A stretch of 64,000 nt of DNA, from positions 620,001 to 684,000 of the forward strand of contig NZ_JAPJBQ010000002.1 in the NCBI RefSeq assembly GCF_026421305.1, given 5' to 3'. Within the stretch, counting starts at the first letter, position 1; every line of letters starts with the position of its first letter. Below are positions 53,797 to 61,591 of the stretch, in pieces. A program made the position numbers and the translations under genes. The DNA comes from Dyella silvae. GTDB taxonomy: Bacteria; Pseudomonadota; Gammaproteobacteria; Xanthomonadales; Rhodanobacteraceae. The notes beneath the pieces were generated by a model that did no database searches, was not told the origin of the DNA, and saw nothing but the letters and a program-made list of their open reading frames with translations.

Positions 53797-53853
53797 GAAA
53801 CGAGAGCGTGGTTTCTCTCACTTCTCACCCCTCTCCACTCACTTCTTGCTCTC
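53774..53853. repeat. GTGAGAA-type intergenic inverted repeat, copy 3
   Basis: The left arm has tandem units GAGTGAGAAACGAGA / AAGTGAGAAACGAGAG and the right arm CTCTCACTTCTCAC followed by CTCCACTCACTTCTTGCTCTC. It spans the ends of the convergent nadD and msrB genes and provides the nadD stop codon. Same family as 1072-1150. Confidence 0.8.
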
Positions 53854-54472
53854 ACGACGTCCTCGGCACAAACCTCAGTGCCAAGGAATTCATGCAATAG
53901 CGCAAGCCCGTCGGTGGCGGGCCGTCATCGAATACATGACCTAGGTGGCTGTCGCAGCCAGCACAGCTAACGGCTGTGCGTTCCCAGCCGAAACTCGAGT
54001 CGCGCGTCTCGATCACGTTCGGTTTGGCGATGGGCTGCCAGAAGCTGGGCCAGCCGGTTCCCGAATCAAACTGCGTGGCGGCATCAAATAGCGCGGTATC
54101 GCAGGCGGGGCAGCGATACAGGCCTGGTACCGCCGGCTTCTCGTGTGCACCGCTGAAAGCCCGTTCGGTACCGCTACGGCGCATGACGTAGTACGCATCG
54201 TCGCTGAGTCGCTGATGCCATTGCGCGTCATTGAGCACAAGCTTGCGTACGTGACATGGGCCGAGCTTGTGCCCGTTATCGGCAAAGCACTCCAGCACCA
54301 CGTCGCCACCTTGCGTGGCAGGCGTAGCCGCCATCGCAGTGCTTATCGCGGCGCCGTTACCGGATAGTCGCGGCCACAACCATCCGCCCGTCGCCACGAC
54401 GGCGCTCCCCGTGAGAAGCGCGCGCAAAAAGCGGCGGCGGTCCTGAATCACGATGTCCTGCGTACGGGACAT
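53852..54472 (-). CDS. msrB: Tat-exported peptide-methionine (R)-S-oxide reductase MsrB
   Basis: 206 residues from the ATG at 54470-54472 with GGAGG upstream. Twin-arginine signal DRRRFLRALLTGSAVVATGGW. The MsrB domain starts about residue 70. Zinc sites CPAC and CAGC, active site LGHVFDDGPPPTGLRYCMNSLALRF with the catalytic Cys. MsrB reduces methionine-R-sulfoxide in proteins. Export through Tat fits a folded zinc enzyme acting in the periplasm, where it needs reduction by a membrane thiol carrier: the upstream gene encodes such a protein (DipZ). Second gene of dipZ-msrB, 29 bp after dipZ. Confidence 0.9.
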   Translation of the reverse strand: MSRTQDIVIQDRRRFLRALLTGSAVVATGGWLWPRLSGNGAAISTAMAATPATQGGDVVLECFADNGHKLGPCHVRKLVLNDAQWHQRLSDDAYYVMRRSGTERAFSGAHEKPAVPGLYRCPACDTALFDAATQFDSGTGWPSFWQPIAKPNVIETRDSSFGWERTAVSCAGCDSHLGHVFDDGPPPTGLRYCMNSLALRFVPRTS

Positions 54473-54501
54473 GGCAACCTCCATCACATCCAAAGTCGGA
54501 A

Positions 54502-56223
54502 TCAGCCGAAGGTGAAGGCGTAGGCCTGCACACCGGGGTCGAGGAAGGTGATCTCGAACGTGCGTTCGTCTGAGCCATGGGCTTGGCGAACCAGTTGATA
54601 CAGGCGCTGCGACGTGACGGTGCCGTTGCCGTCGACATCCGTATCCATGCCGTGATCGGCGCCGGGTGCCTTGCCGTCGATGGTGACGCGAAAACGCACA
54701 GCTTTGCCGTCACTACCGGGGCCCAGTACAAGGTGCAGGTCGCGGCCGCGGAAGCGGTAGACGATGCGGCCATTGGCGCTGTCCAGCATCGCGTTCTCGT
54801 CGCGCACGGTCCAGCGGCCGTCGAGCGCCCATTGATTGGTCGTCAGCGCACTGGGCGCGTGATAGGACCAGGGATCGTCGTGTGCGACCTGACCACCGGC
54901 GAAGTTCTCTGCGCGCGCATAACCGACATAAGTTTCTGGTGAGCGTGTGCCGTCGTCCGTTATGGCGGCTTCCGCACCCTGCGCATTCGGTTGCACATAA
55001 CCACCCGGCAGATTTTTCTGACCAGCTTCGGTCAGCAGCTGGCGAATCACATCTTCACTTTGCGCGTACTCGCCCTCGCCGAAATGATGGTGGCGAATGC
55101 GGCCCTGCGTGTCGATGAAGTAGTGCGCCGGCCAATATTCGTTGTTGAAGCCTTTCCAGATCGCGTAGTCATTGTCGAGCGCGACGGGGTAGTGAATGCC
55201 AAAGGCATTTACTGCCTTGATCACGTTTTCGGGCTCTTTTTCAAAGGCAAATTCAGGCGCGTGCACTCCGATCACGACGAGGCCATGATCCTTGTACTTG
55301 TCAGCCCACGCGCTCACATAGGGCAGGCTGCGAATGCAGTTGATGCAGGAGTAGGTCCAGAAGTCCACCAGCACCACTTTGCCGCGCAGCGATGCGGGAG
55401 TTAGCGGCGGCGTGTTGAGCCATTGCGTACCGCCGGCGAGCGACGGGAGGTTGCCCTCCACCGGCAACGCCTCGCCCGCTTTCACGGCAGGCTGCGGCGG
55501 TGGAGCAGGGCGCACGGCATCAATCAGCTTCTGCTCGATGCCGCCGGTGCTGGCGAGCGATACGCGCGTGAGAACGCCCGTATCCAGACCGAGTGCGATC
55601 ATCACGACGCCCACCAATACCAGCGCACCAAGCCCGCGCCGAACCCACTCGCCCGCGCCCAGCGAGCGCTTCATGAGGGCGAATACGCGCCCGCCTATAG
55701 CCAGCGCCAACGCCAGCGAGGTGGCGGCACCAGCGGCATAAGTAAGCAGCAGCAACGTCGTCTGTACGCTGGCACCGTTCAGGGCAGCGCCGGTAAGCAG
55801 CAGTCCCAGAATCGGGCCGGCGCAAGGCGCCCACAGCAGGCCGGTGGCGACGCCCAGGCCAGCCGCCGACCACACGGAATCGCCCTCGGCATCCGACTTT
55901 TGCGACAGCTTGTTGCCCAACGAGACAAACGGCCGGCTGATCCACTCGGCGAGATGGCTGGAGAGCAAGGTGAGACCCAGGAGCGCGAGCACCACCATCG
56001 CAATGATGCGGCCGTACTGATTGGCGCGGATGGCCCAACCGCCACCGACCGCCGCAAGTGTGGCGACCAGCGCAAAGGTCAGTGCCATGCCCAGCAGCAT
56101 GGGCAGGCCATTGCGCGCAAAGGGGCGGTCGGCTCGCGCGAAGACAAAGGGCAGCACCGGCAAAATGCAAGGGCTGAGAATGGTCAGCACTCCGCCGAGG
56201 TAAGCAAGGATCAGCACAAGCAT
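54502..56223 (-). CDS. dipZ: DipZ-type CcdA-thioredoxin fusion (thiol-disulfide carrier)
   Basis: 573 residues. An N-terminal CcdA/DsbD-beta domain of six or more helices holds the redox Cys C19 (LSPCILPVLP) and C134 (LWAPCAGPILG). A periplasmic TlpA-like thioredoxin domain follows from about residue 280 (GKVVLVDFWTYSCINCIRSLPYVSAWADKY; C293-x-x-C296). The C-terminal 130 residues are the CBM-like DipZ domain (AQSEDVIRQLLTEAGQ, PETYVGYARAENF, LHLVLGPGSDGKAVRFRVTIDG). It should move electrons from cytoplasmic thioredoxin to periplasmic partners. With MsrB directly downstream, methionine-sulfoxide repair is the most likely use. An exact SigF-like motif lies upstream. Confidence 0.92.
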   Translation of the reverse strand: MLVLILAYLGGVLTILSPCILPVLPFVFARADRPFARNGLPMLLGMALTFALVATLAAVGGGWAIRANQYGRIIAMVVLALLGLTLLSSHLAEWISRPFVSLGNKLSQKSDAEGDSVWSAAGLGVATGLLWAPCAGPILGLLLTGAALNGASVQTTLLLLTYAAGAATSLALALAIGGRVFALMKRSLGAGEWVRRGLGALVLVGVVMIALGLDTGVLTRVSLASTGGIEQKLIDAVRPAPPPQPAVKAGEALPVEGNLPSLAGGTQWLNTPPLTPASLRGKVVLVDFWTYSCINCIRSLPYVSAWADKYKDHGLVVIGVHAPEFAFEKEPENVIKAVNAFGIHYPVALDNDYAIWKGFNNEYWPAHYFIDTQGRIRHHHFGEGEYAQSEDVIRQLLTEAGQKNLPGGYVQPNAQGAEAAITDDGTRSPETYVGYARAENFAGGQVAHDDPWSYHAPSALTTNQWALDGRWTVRDENAMLDSANGRIVYRFRGRDLHLVLGPGSDGKAVRFRVTIDGKAPGADHGMDTDVDGNGTVTSQRLYQLVRQAHGSDERTFEITFLDPGVQAYAFTFG

Positions 56224-56256
56224 GGGTGCGAGGTCCGCTGGGAAGTCATGAGTTCA

Positions 56257-56282
56257 TTCGTCCCTGACGGCATGGAGGTTAC
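56257..56282 (-). promoter_or_regulatory. SigF-like ECF promoter of dipZ-msrB (GTAACC-N16-CGAA)
   Basis: Minus strand: GTAACC (56282-56277), 16-bp spacer, CGAA (56260-56257). It is identical in both hexamer/tetramer and spacing to the element upstream of the sigma gene. The distance to the dipZ ATG (34 bp from CGAA) is right for a promoter. From memory, GTAACC-N16-CGAA is the Caulobacter SigF consensus. Confidence 0.7.
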
Positions 56283-56769
56283 CTGTCTTTGCCCGCGAGG
56301 GTGATCCGGCTTACCGGGGCCGCCGGTGGCGGGGCGCGACGTTCAGCCACTGGTGACGCTGAGTCGCATTCGGTGCGGCAAGTTGGTAACGGCCTGGCCA
56401 GCAGCCTGGCCGTTCCCGCAAAAGGACCGGGCACATTATTGAGAGCGCTGAGGGCAAGCGCCGCGTGTCCCGAGCGCGCGCTGCGACATGTTGTCACCCT
56501 CAACGCCGGTGCACGTTGCCGGAGGCCCACGCGATAGGCGGCGCGCATGGCGTTTGCATCGCTGTGGCCTACCGGGGGAGCGGTTGATGCTGCTGGATAC
56601 CCTGAGAGCCGATGCCTTCCGTGTGGAGGGTCAGTCGCACAAACAGAAATCGCTGATCCAAATTTCCGACGATTCTCATAGCCAACGCAATCGCACTGCC
56701 GCCAAATATGCAGAGGCACACATTCGATAGACCACCTTGTGTGTTGAAAGAAAGGCGCCGCGGTGTCGG
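56283..56769. other. Intergenic region before the outer-membrane barrel gene
   Basis: About 490 bp without a credible gene. Short frames exist, including a 47-codon frame at 56587 with a possible GGGGGA ribosome site, but none has recognisable content. A CTGGCC/GGCCAG-rich palindrome is near 56388-56412. The second half is AT-richer and probably holds the promoter of the barrel gene. Confidence 0.45.
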
Positions 56770-56796
56770 GCACTTCGACTTCGTTCGAAGTGCTTT
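56770..56796 (+). other. Leader hairpin of the barrel gene
   Basis: GCACTTCGA (56770-56778) with TCGAAGTGC (56785-56793), six-base loop, then TTT. It lies 35 bp before the start of the barrel gene, possibly a terminator of upstream read-through or a regulatory hairpin in the leader. Confidence 0.45.
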
Positions 56797-56830
56797 AAGC
56801 GTGCCTCCCCCTATCTGAAGGAATAGAACT

Positions 56831-57466
56831 ATGAAGAAATTGATTTCCACCGTTGCCTTGTCCGTTGCACTGGTGGCCCCATTCTCGTCCGCGCTGGCAG
56901 ATCAGAACGCCGGCGGGTTCTTTGTCCGCGGCAATGCGGGTCAGTCCGACTACCGTGTCAGCAACCAGTACTTCGACAGCAATACTGACTTTGGCTGGAA
57001 TCTCGGCGCGGGCTACCGCTGGGCGACGACGTCGGGCAACTGGGGTATTGATGCGGGCTACGTCGATCTCGGCAAGTCCAAGCTCAACGCTACGTTTGTT
57101 GATCAGGAACTCACCTATGGCATCAATGTCCAGGGTCAGTCCGCGTCGCACGGCTATACGCTCGGCGGCAATTACATGTACCAGTTTGGTAATGGCTGGA
57201 ACGTGCAGGGCCGCACCGGTCTGGCGTTCCTCAAGACGCGCGCCACGGTCGGTTTCGTCGATTCGGAAGGCAACATCAGCGAATCCCCGATCCGTGGCAG
57301 CAACACCGGTACGACCTGGTACGGTGGCGTCGGTGTGGGTTACGACTTCAACCGCAGTTTCGGTGTGAGTCTGAACTATGACTACTACGGCCTCAGCCTC
57401 GGCAACAAATTCAAGAATGACGGCAGCGCCAGCCTTCTTTCGTTTGGCGCCGAGTATCGCTTCTAA
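56831..57466 (+). CDS. Small outer-membrane beta-barrel protein (OmpX/OmpA-like)
   Basis: 211 residues. Signal peptide at 1-23 (MKKLISTVALSVALVAPFSS). The rest is alternating barrel strands (GGFFVRGNAGQSDYRV, FGWNLGAGYRW, NWGIDAGYVDLGKSKLNATF, YGGVGVGYDFNRSFGVSLNYDYYGLSLG) and it ends FGAEYRF with the C-terminal Phe used for BAM-mediated insertion. About eight strands fit the opacity/OmpX-type fold. Function is unknown; such barrels act in adhesion, stress or as structural proteins. GAAGGAA precedes the ATG. Followed by a strong terminator. Confidence 0.88.
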   Translation: MKKLISTVALSVALVAPFSSALADQNAGGFFVRGNAGQSDYRVSNQYFDSNTDFGWNLGAGYRWATTSGNWGIDAGYVDLGKSKLNATFVDQELTYGINVQGQSASHGYTLGGNYMYQFGNGWNVQGRTGLAFLKTRATVGFVDSEGNISESPIRGSNTGTTWYGGVGVGYDFNRSFGVSLNYDYYGLSLGNKFKNDGSASLLSFGAEYRF

Positions 57467-57556
57467 GTGTTGGATAGGGAGGGATGACGCGAGTTATAGG
57501 TACTAGACTTTTGTCCGCTTCGTCTCGTTATCTCTTCGACAAACGAGCGATCAGAG

Positions 57557-57586
57557 AAAAAGCCCGGCGCTGGCCGGGCTTTTTTG
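57557..57586 (+). terminator. Intrinsic terminator of the barrel gene
   Basis: AGCCCGGC (57561-57568), loop GCTG, GCCGGGCT (57573-57580) followed by TTTTTT; flanking A bases extend the stem. Also serves as the left boundary of a minus-strand pseudogene. Confidence 0.9.
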
Positions 57587-57602
57587 TTAGCGGATCTCGA
57601 GT

Positions 57603-58043
57603 CGGTTGAAAGCTGGCGCTAACGCTCACGTTTAATGTGTCGGCGCCTTTATTATTCACGCGCACGCCACCTGCTACGGCCCACATCGGGGTGAAGGCGT
57701 AGACGAATTCGAACTGACCGATGGCATTGCCGTCGCAGCTTCAGCTTGCAACTGGGTCGTAGGCGAACCAGGCGTTGGCCGTCGGCTTATCGGTCACGCA
57801 GCCCAGAACGCCGGAATTGATCGTCCAGACACGGTGGCTCGCGTTTCTGAAAGTTGTCGCGGAAGCCACAGGAGGCACTAAGCATGCCGCCGTGTGCGAC
57901 ACCAGCATTGCCCGGCTGGGTGATGTTGACGTAGTCCAGCTGCAGTTATGCGTAGTCGATGCCGTAGCCCTGTCCTTCGTGGCCTGTGCGGCCATCGGCG
58001 GGACAATGGCCGCGAACGCCAAGGCCAGCTGAGTCTTCTTCAT
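57603..58043 (-). pseudogene. Decayed outer-membrane protein gene
   Basis: The minus-strand ATG at 58041-58043 opens a good signal peptide (MKKTQLALAFAAIVPPMAAQA). After it the coherent protein sequence jumps frame: GYGIDYA, an in-frame stop, then LQLDYVNITQPGNAGVAHGG and LSASCGFRDNF in one frame. INSGVLGCVTDKPTANAWFAYDP follows in another, then after a stop codon GNAIGQFEFVYAFTPMWAVA and GGVRVNNKGADTLNVSVSASF. At least two frameshifts and two stops break a protein that looks like a small barrel or surface protein ending in aromatic Phe. Parent family not recognised. Lack of intact frames and normal pieces argue for recent decay. Confidence 0.65.
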
Positions 58044-58197
58044 GGTGGAGCTTCCGTGCGATGAGAGAGGGGTGCCTGGCCGCGGGGGAGCGGGCTGGAG
58101 CGGGATTAGATCAACCGCAAGAAAGGGGCGCGGCATGAGAAAACGCTCCATGAGCGGTGCCTCCCGGGATTTCGAGGAGCCATTACCGGGGGCTGGC

Positions 58198-58223
58198 GTA
58201 ACCGGAACTCGTGTTGCGGCGAA
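58198..58223 (+). promoter_or_regulatory. SigF-like ECF promoter of the sigma/nrsF genes (GTAACC-N16-CGAA)
   Basis: GTAACC (58198-58203), 16-bp spacer, CGAA (58220-58223), 30 bp before the sigma factor ATG. Same motif and spacing as at 56257-56282 on the other strand. Autoregulation of an ECF operon by its own sigma factor is the rule, so this supports the motif as the recognition site. Confidence 0.75.
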
Positions 58224-58252
58224 CAAGCAGAGAGGACTTGCGACGCTCCGAT

Positions 58253-58912
58253 ATGACTGCCACCTTGACCGCGCCCCGCATGATGGGTCTAGATAGTGTC
58301 CTTCCCCGTCTGGTCAGGACCGATTCCACCGTGAGCGACGCTGCTGTCCCTACCGGCGATATGCAGGAGCGTCAGCGGGCGGCATGGATGGCCGCTGCAC
58401 AGGACGGCGACCGGCGAGCGTATGAGCGGGTGCTGGCGGCGTCAGTGTCGCTGATCCGCTCCGTCGCCCGGCGTCAGGGTGTCGCGCTGGATCTCCTCGA
58501 TGATGTGGTCCAGGAAACCCTGCTTACGTTGCATCGGGTACGTCACACGTACGATCCGTCGCGCTCCTATGACGCCTGGCTGGCAGCGCTGGCGGCACGG
58601 CGAGCTATCGATGCATTGCGCAGCCAGGGGCGCCGCGGACATCGGGAAGTGCACGATGAGCGTGCCTTCGATCTGCATCCCGATGCAGACGACGCGACGG
58701 CCGCAGCCGAGCGCGAACAAGAGGCGCGGCGGTTGCGGGAAGCGATCGCATCGTTGCCACCGGGGCAGCGTGAGGCCGTCGAGCAGCTGGGGCTCAAGGA
58801 GCGCTCACTGGCTGAAGCCTCCGCCGAGACGGGGCGGCAGACTGGCGCCCTGAAGGTCAATTTGCACCGCGCGATGAAGGCGCTGCGGGCACGTTTTCAC
58901 GGAGAACCCTGA
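58253..58912 (+). CDS. ECF sigma factor, SigF-like
   Basis: About 219 residues. Sigma region 2: SLIRSVARRQGVALDLLDDVVQETLLTLHRVRHTYDPSRSYDAWLAALAARRAIDALRS (DxVQETLL is the core-binding helix) is split here for readability. Region 4: LREAIASLPPGQREAVEQLGL and ASAETGRQTGALKVNLHRAM (helix-turn-helix). No region 1 or 3, so it belongs to the ECF group. The following gene encodes NrsF, the anti-sigma partner of Caulobacter SigF, so SigF-like is a sound assignment. The start is uncertain; the N-terminus may be shorter (Met at 58280 or GTG at 58331). A motif-matched promoter lies just upstream. It is followed 5 bp later by the anti-sigma gene. Confidence 0.88.
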   Translation: MTATLTAPRMMGLDSVLPRLVRTDSTVSDAAVPTGDMQERQRAAWMAAAQDGDRRAYERVLAASVSLIRSVARRQGVALDLLDDVVQETLLTLHRVRHTYDPSRSYDAWLAALAARRAIDALRSQGRRGHREVHDERAFDLHPDADDATAAAEREQEARRLREAIASLPPGQREAVEQLGLKERSLAEASAETGRQTGALKVNLHRAMKALRARFHGEP

Positions 58913-58917
58913 GCACC

Positions 58918-59577
58918 ATGGCCGAATCGCGCCTCACCGAGTCACTGATCCAGTCACTGGGCGACCAGCTCGCCCCGGTGCGGCGCTTGCCGCCGCCCTG
59001 GGTGCGCACCGCACTCTGGCTGTTGGTGGTGCTGGCGATGGCCGGGGGCTTGCTGATGCATTACGGGGCGGCGCACATGGTGCAGCGTTGGACTGCCGAG
59101 CCGGATATCGCGATGGCAGGCCTCGGCGCGGTCATTACCGCCGTATGTGCGGCGTGGGCCGCATTCGCCCTTGGTGTTCCGGGGCGCCCCGCGCGATGGG
59201 CTTGGCTGCCCTTGCCTGGGTTGCTGCTGTGGGTGGGGGCGAGCGGACTTGGTTGTCTGCGCGACTGGATAGCACCCGCCATGCCTGTCGCGAATGTGCA
59301 TCAGGCGGGCGACTGTCTCGTCTTCATCATCACCTTCTCGATACCGCTGTCCGCGCTGCTGGTCTGGCTATTGCGCCGCGCATGCCCGCTCCGCCCCGTA
59401 TTGACCGCCGTGATGATTGGCTTGGCGAGTGCGGCCGCATCGGCGGCCTTGCTCGAAATCTGTCACGCCTTTGCGGTAGCGGCCACCGATCTCCTGATGC
59501 ATGCATTGGCCGTCGCCATTGTGGTGGTGGTCAACGCGGCCATGGGTGGCCGTCTGTTGCAGCCGGCGCTGAAGTAA
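58918..59577 (+). CDS. nrsF: NrsF family six-helix anti-sigma factor (DUF1109)
   Basis: 219 residues with six transmembrane helices and a short cytoplasmic N-terminus (MAESRLTESLIQSLGDQLAPVRRLPPPW), the R-x-L-P-P-P-W start typical of NrsF/DUF1109. Periplasmic-side Cys occur in GLGCLRDW and HQAGDCLVF, positions like the two Cys needed for sensing metals (chromate, cadmium) by Caulobacter NrsF. It should hold the upstream sigma factor at the membrane and release it on oxidative or heavy-metal stress. It starts 5 bp after the sigma stop. Confidence 0.88.
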   Translation: MAESRLTESLIQSLGDQLAPVRRLPPPWVRTALWLLVVLAMAGGLLMHYGAAHMVQRWTAEPDIAMAGLGAVITAVCAAWAAFALGVPGRPARWAWLPLPGLLLWVGASGLGCLRDWIAPAMPVANVHQAGDCLVFIITFSIPLSALLVWLLRRACPLRPVLTAVMIGLASAAASAALLEICHAFAVAATDLLMHALAVAIVVVVNAAMGGRLLQPALK

Positions 59578-60099
59578 TTGGGGGTGGGCAGGGCGGTGCT
59601 GCCCGCGGCGGCACAGCACGTCGCCATGCGGGATGCCGCAGAGTAATGCTGCGGCACAGCATTTTGGCGCTATAAGCCCATGCAGGAGCGAAGGCCGCGA
59701 TGCTGCGAAGTCCCGTAGCAAGTGAGACTGATGAGGAAGCGTGAAACGTTGCCGGACGCCCCGATGCGAAGTGGGCACCGCAGCAATCGTCGGAATGCGC
59801 CTGTGACCTGTCGATATTGATGCTGAACAGCTGATTCGGCGGGCCACATTCCGTCACCATGCATGGGTATACGCTTGACCCCATCAGGGCACGGACAAGG
59901 GATGGATGTCCGTTGAAGTGGGTTCTCGGGCCAGGGATGGGCCGATCGCATCGGGCAGGACTGCTGATGCGGCGTGGCCGGAACCGACATACGCCGGTGC
60001 CGGGTTGCCGAGGTCGTCCGGGAGGGGCGGCAACGGTTGTTTCTCAGGAAGTGCGGCACGGCCGCACGGTTACCTCACCGCTCCAGGAGATATGCAACC
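59578..60099. other. Intergenic region before the repeat protein gene
   Basis: About 520 bp with no credible gene. It begins with a G/C-rich palindromic stretch (59590-59660, pieces GTGCTGCC and GGCACAGCAC) that may end the nrsF transcript. GGAAC at 59980-59984 is a possible ECF -35, but the GTAACC-N16-CGAA motif seen elsewhere is not found here. The ribosome site CAGGAGA is at its right end. Confidence 0.45.
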
Positions 60100-60399
60100 A
60101 TGAAAGTTTCCCGTTACGCCGTACTCGCCTTTGCGACCGCTGTCGTCTTCGGTCTTGCCATGTCGCCTGTGATGGCACAGAGCACGACCCCGACGCAGTC
60201 GGCCCAGGACGCCAGCAAGGACGCGATGAAGTCCAGCTCGGATGCCATGAAGTCCAGCAGTGATGCGATGAAATCCAGCAGTGATGCGATGAAGAGCGAC
60301 ACCACCAAGAGCGAAACGACCAAGAGCAGCACGCATCACAAGAAGCAGCACAACACCAAGAAGACGGAACCCGCCGCCGCCTCCACCGCCGGTCACTGA
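60100..60399 (+). CDS. Small exported repeat protein (MXKDX-pentapeptide-like)
   Basis: 99 residues. Signal peptide to about residue 26 (AVVFGLAMSPVMAQ), then a Ser/Asp/Met/Lys repeat: four tandem copies of a DAMKSSS heptad from residue 41, followed by Lys/Thr/His-rich DTTKSETTKSSTHHKKQHN and an Ala/Pro tail. Simple periplasmic repeat proteins of the MXKDX-pentapeptide type look like this, and by recollection often lie near ECF/NrsF genes. Met- and His-rich sequence could take up metal or be a target of methionine oxidation. The function is unknown. CAGGAGA is the ribosome site. A strong terminator follows. Confidence 0.8.
   Translation: MKVSRYAVLAFATAVVFGLAMSPVMAQSTTPTQSAQDASKDAMKSSSDAMKSSSDAMKSSSDAMKSDTTKSETTKSSTHHKKQHNTKKTEPAAASTAGH
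60220..60300 (+). repeat. 21-bp tandem repeat encoding DAMKSSS
   Basis: Four units at 60220-60240, 60241-60261, 60262-60282 and a shorter 60283-60300. The unit is GA(C/T)GC(G/C)ATGAA(G/A)TCCAGC plus two or three bases. Units 2 and 3 differ by two bases. Repeat number may vary by slipped-strand mispairing. Confidence 0.9.
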
Positions 60400-60414
60400 T
60401 ACGTTTGTGCATGG

Positions 60415-60447
60415 CAAAGCCCTCCCTCCGGGGAGGGCTTTGTTTTT
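60415..60447 (+). terminator. Intrinsic terminator of the repeat protein gene
   Basis: CAAAGCCCTCCC (60415-60426), loop TCCG, GGGAGGGCTTTG (60431-60442) and TTTTT. Confidence 0.92.
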
Positions 60448-60495
60448 GTGTTGTGCTGTAATACGCAACGGCGCGTTGCAGAGTGAGCACACCCC

Positions 60496-61563
60496 ATGCC
60501 TTCTCCGTTTCTGCAGCGTCTGGGTGTTTCCCAGCCGCTGGTTCTCGCCCCCATGTCGGGCGCATCGACCCCGGCGCTCGTTGCGGCGGTGTCACAGGCG
60601 GGCGGGCTGGGCTCGCATGGCGCGGGTTATCTGGCGCCACAGGCGATTCTCGACGACGCGGCTAAGATTCGTGCGCTGACCGATCGTCCGTTCGCGCTCA
60701 ATCTGTTTGTGTTGCCGGATGAGTTCGACGTGGATGAGCCAGCCGTCGACTTCGCACGCGAGAAGCTCGATGCACTGATGGAACGTGAGGGGTTGGCGAT
60801 ACGCTCGAGCCGTCCCGAGCGCTGGGCGCCACGATTTTCCGACCAGTTTGCCGCGTTGTGCGAAGCGCGTCCCGCTGTCGCCAGTTTCACTTTTAACCTG
60901 CTGACGTCAGCACAGCTGCGCGAACTCAAACAGCGCGATATCACGGTCATTGGCAACGCCACCACCGTGGCGGAGGCACGCGCCTGGGCCGAGCTCGGTG
61001 TCGATGCAGTGAGTCTGCAGGCGATGGAGGCGGGTGGCCATCGGGGCAGTTTCCTGCACGCGCCGGAGGACGCCATGATCGGCTTGTTCGCGCTAATTCC
61101 GCTCGTCGCACACGCGGTGAAGCTGCCGCTGATCGCCGGCGGCGGCATCATGAACGGTCGCGGCATGCTGGCGGCCGAGCTGCTGGGCGCGACGGTGTGC
61201 CAGCTCGGCACGGCCTTCCTTGCGTGCCCGGAATCCAGCGCGGCGGTCGCCTGGAAGCAGGATCTGGCCCAGGTGGAGGACGCCAATGTCACCACCATCC
61301 GCAGCTTCTCGGGCCGCGCGGCCCGGGGGCTCCGCAATACCTATGTGAAGGCGATGGAGCCGCACGCTGCGCGGTTCCCGAGCTATCCGGTGATGAACGC
61401 CCTGACCTCGCCGTTGCGCAAGGCGGCCGCTGCGGCAGGGCGGGGCGACCTGGTATCGGAATGGTGCAACCAGGCGGCCAGCCTGTCCCGGCCCATGGCC
61501 GCGGCGGAACTGGTGCGGACCTTGCTTGCTGAGTATGCCGAGGCTCGCTCCAGTCTTGTTTGA
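60496..61563 (+). CDS. Nitronate monooxygenase (2-nitropropane dioxygenase family)
   Basis: 355 residues. FMN TIM-barrel with the start QPLVLAPMSGASTPALVAAVSQAGGLGSHGAGYL, VIGNATTVAEARAWAELGVDAVSLQAMEAGGHRG (the class I AGGHRG motif with the catalytic His), IPLVAHAVKLPLIAGGGIMNGRGMLAAELLGA and GTAFLACPESSA. It oxidises propionate-3-nitronate and related toxic nitronates to the keto acid, using O2. It is a single gene between the repeat protein terminator and the rsfS promoter, at the right edge of the block that separates nadD from rsfS. Confidence 0.9.
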   Translation: MPSPFLQRLGVSQPLVLAPMSGASTPALVAAVSQAGGLGSHGAGYLAPQAILDDAAKIRALTDRPFALNLFVLPDEFDVDEPAVDFAREKLDALMEREGLAIRSSRPERWAPRFSDQFAALCEARPAVASFTFNLLTSAQLRELKQRDITVIGNATTVAEARAWAELGVDAVSLQAMEAGGHRGSFLHAPEDAMIGLFALIPLVAHAVKLPLIAGGGIMNGRGMLAAELLGATVCQLGTAFLACPESSAAVAWKQDLAQVEDANVTTIRSFSGRAARGLRNTYVKAMEPHAARFPSYPVMNALTSPLRKAAAAAGRGDLVSEWCNQAASLSRPMAAAELVRTLLAEYAEARSSLV

Positions 61564-61591
61564 CATTGGCTTCAGGGCGGTCCGGTATACT
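61560..61591 (+). promoter_or_regulatory. Candidate promoter of rsfS-rlmH
   Basis: TTGACA (61560-61565) and TATACT (61586-61591), a near-perfect pair but with a 20-bp spacer, longer than usual. It overlaps the stop codon of the nitronate monooxygenase gene and lies about 50 bp before rsfS. Its presence would explain how rsfS keeps expression away from nadD. Confidence 0.4.

Noticed and set aside
56587-56730. 47-codon frame MLLDTLRADAFRVEGQ with GGGGGA upstream
   Set aside because: Start region is plausible, but the peptide has no recognisable feature and conservation cannot be tested here.
58204-58208. GGAAC as a classical RpoE-like -35 of the sigma gene
   Set aside because: No matching -10 at 16-17 bp; the overlapping GTAACC-N16-CGAA element explains the region better.
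60068-60073. Inverse GTAACC (GGTTAC) just before the repeat protein gene
   Set aside because: No CGAA at 16 bp on that strand and it points away from the gene, so it is not called a SigF site.
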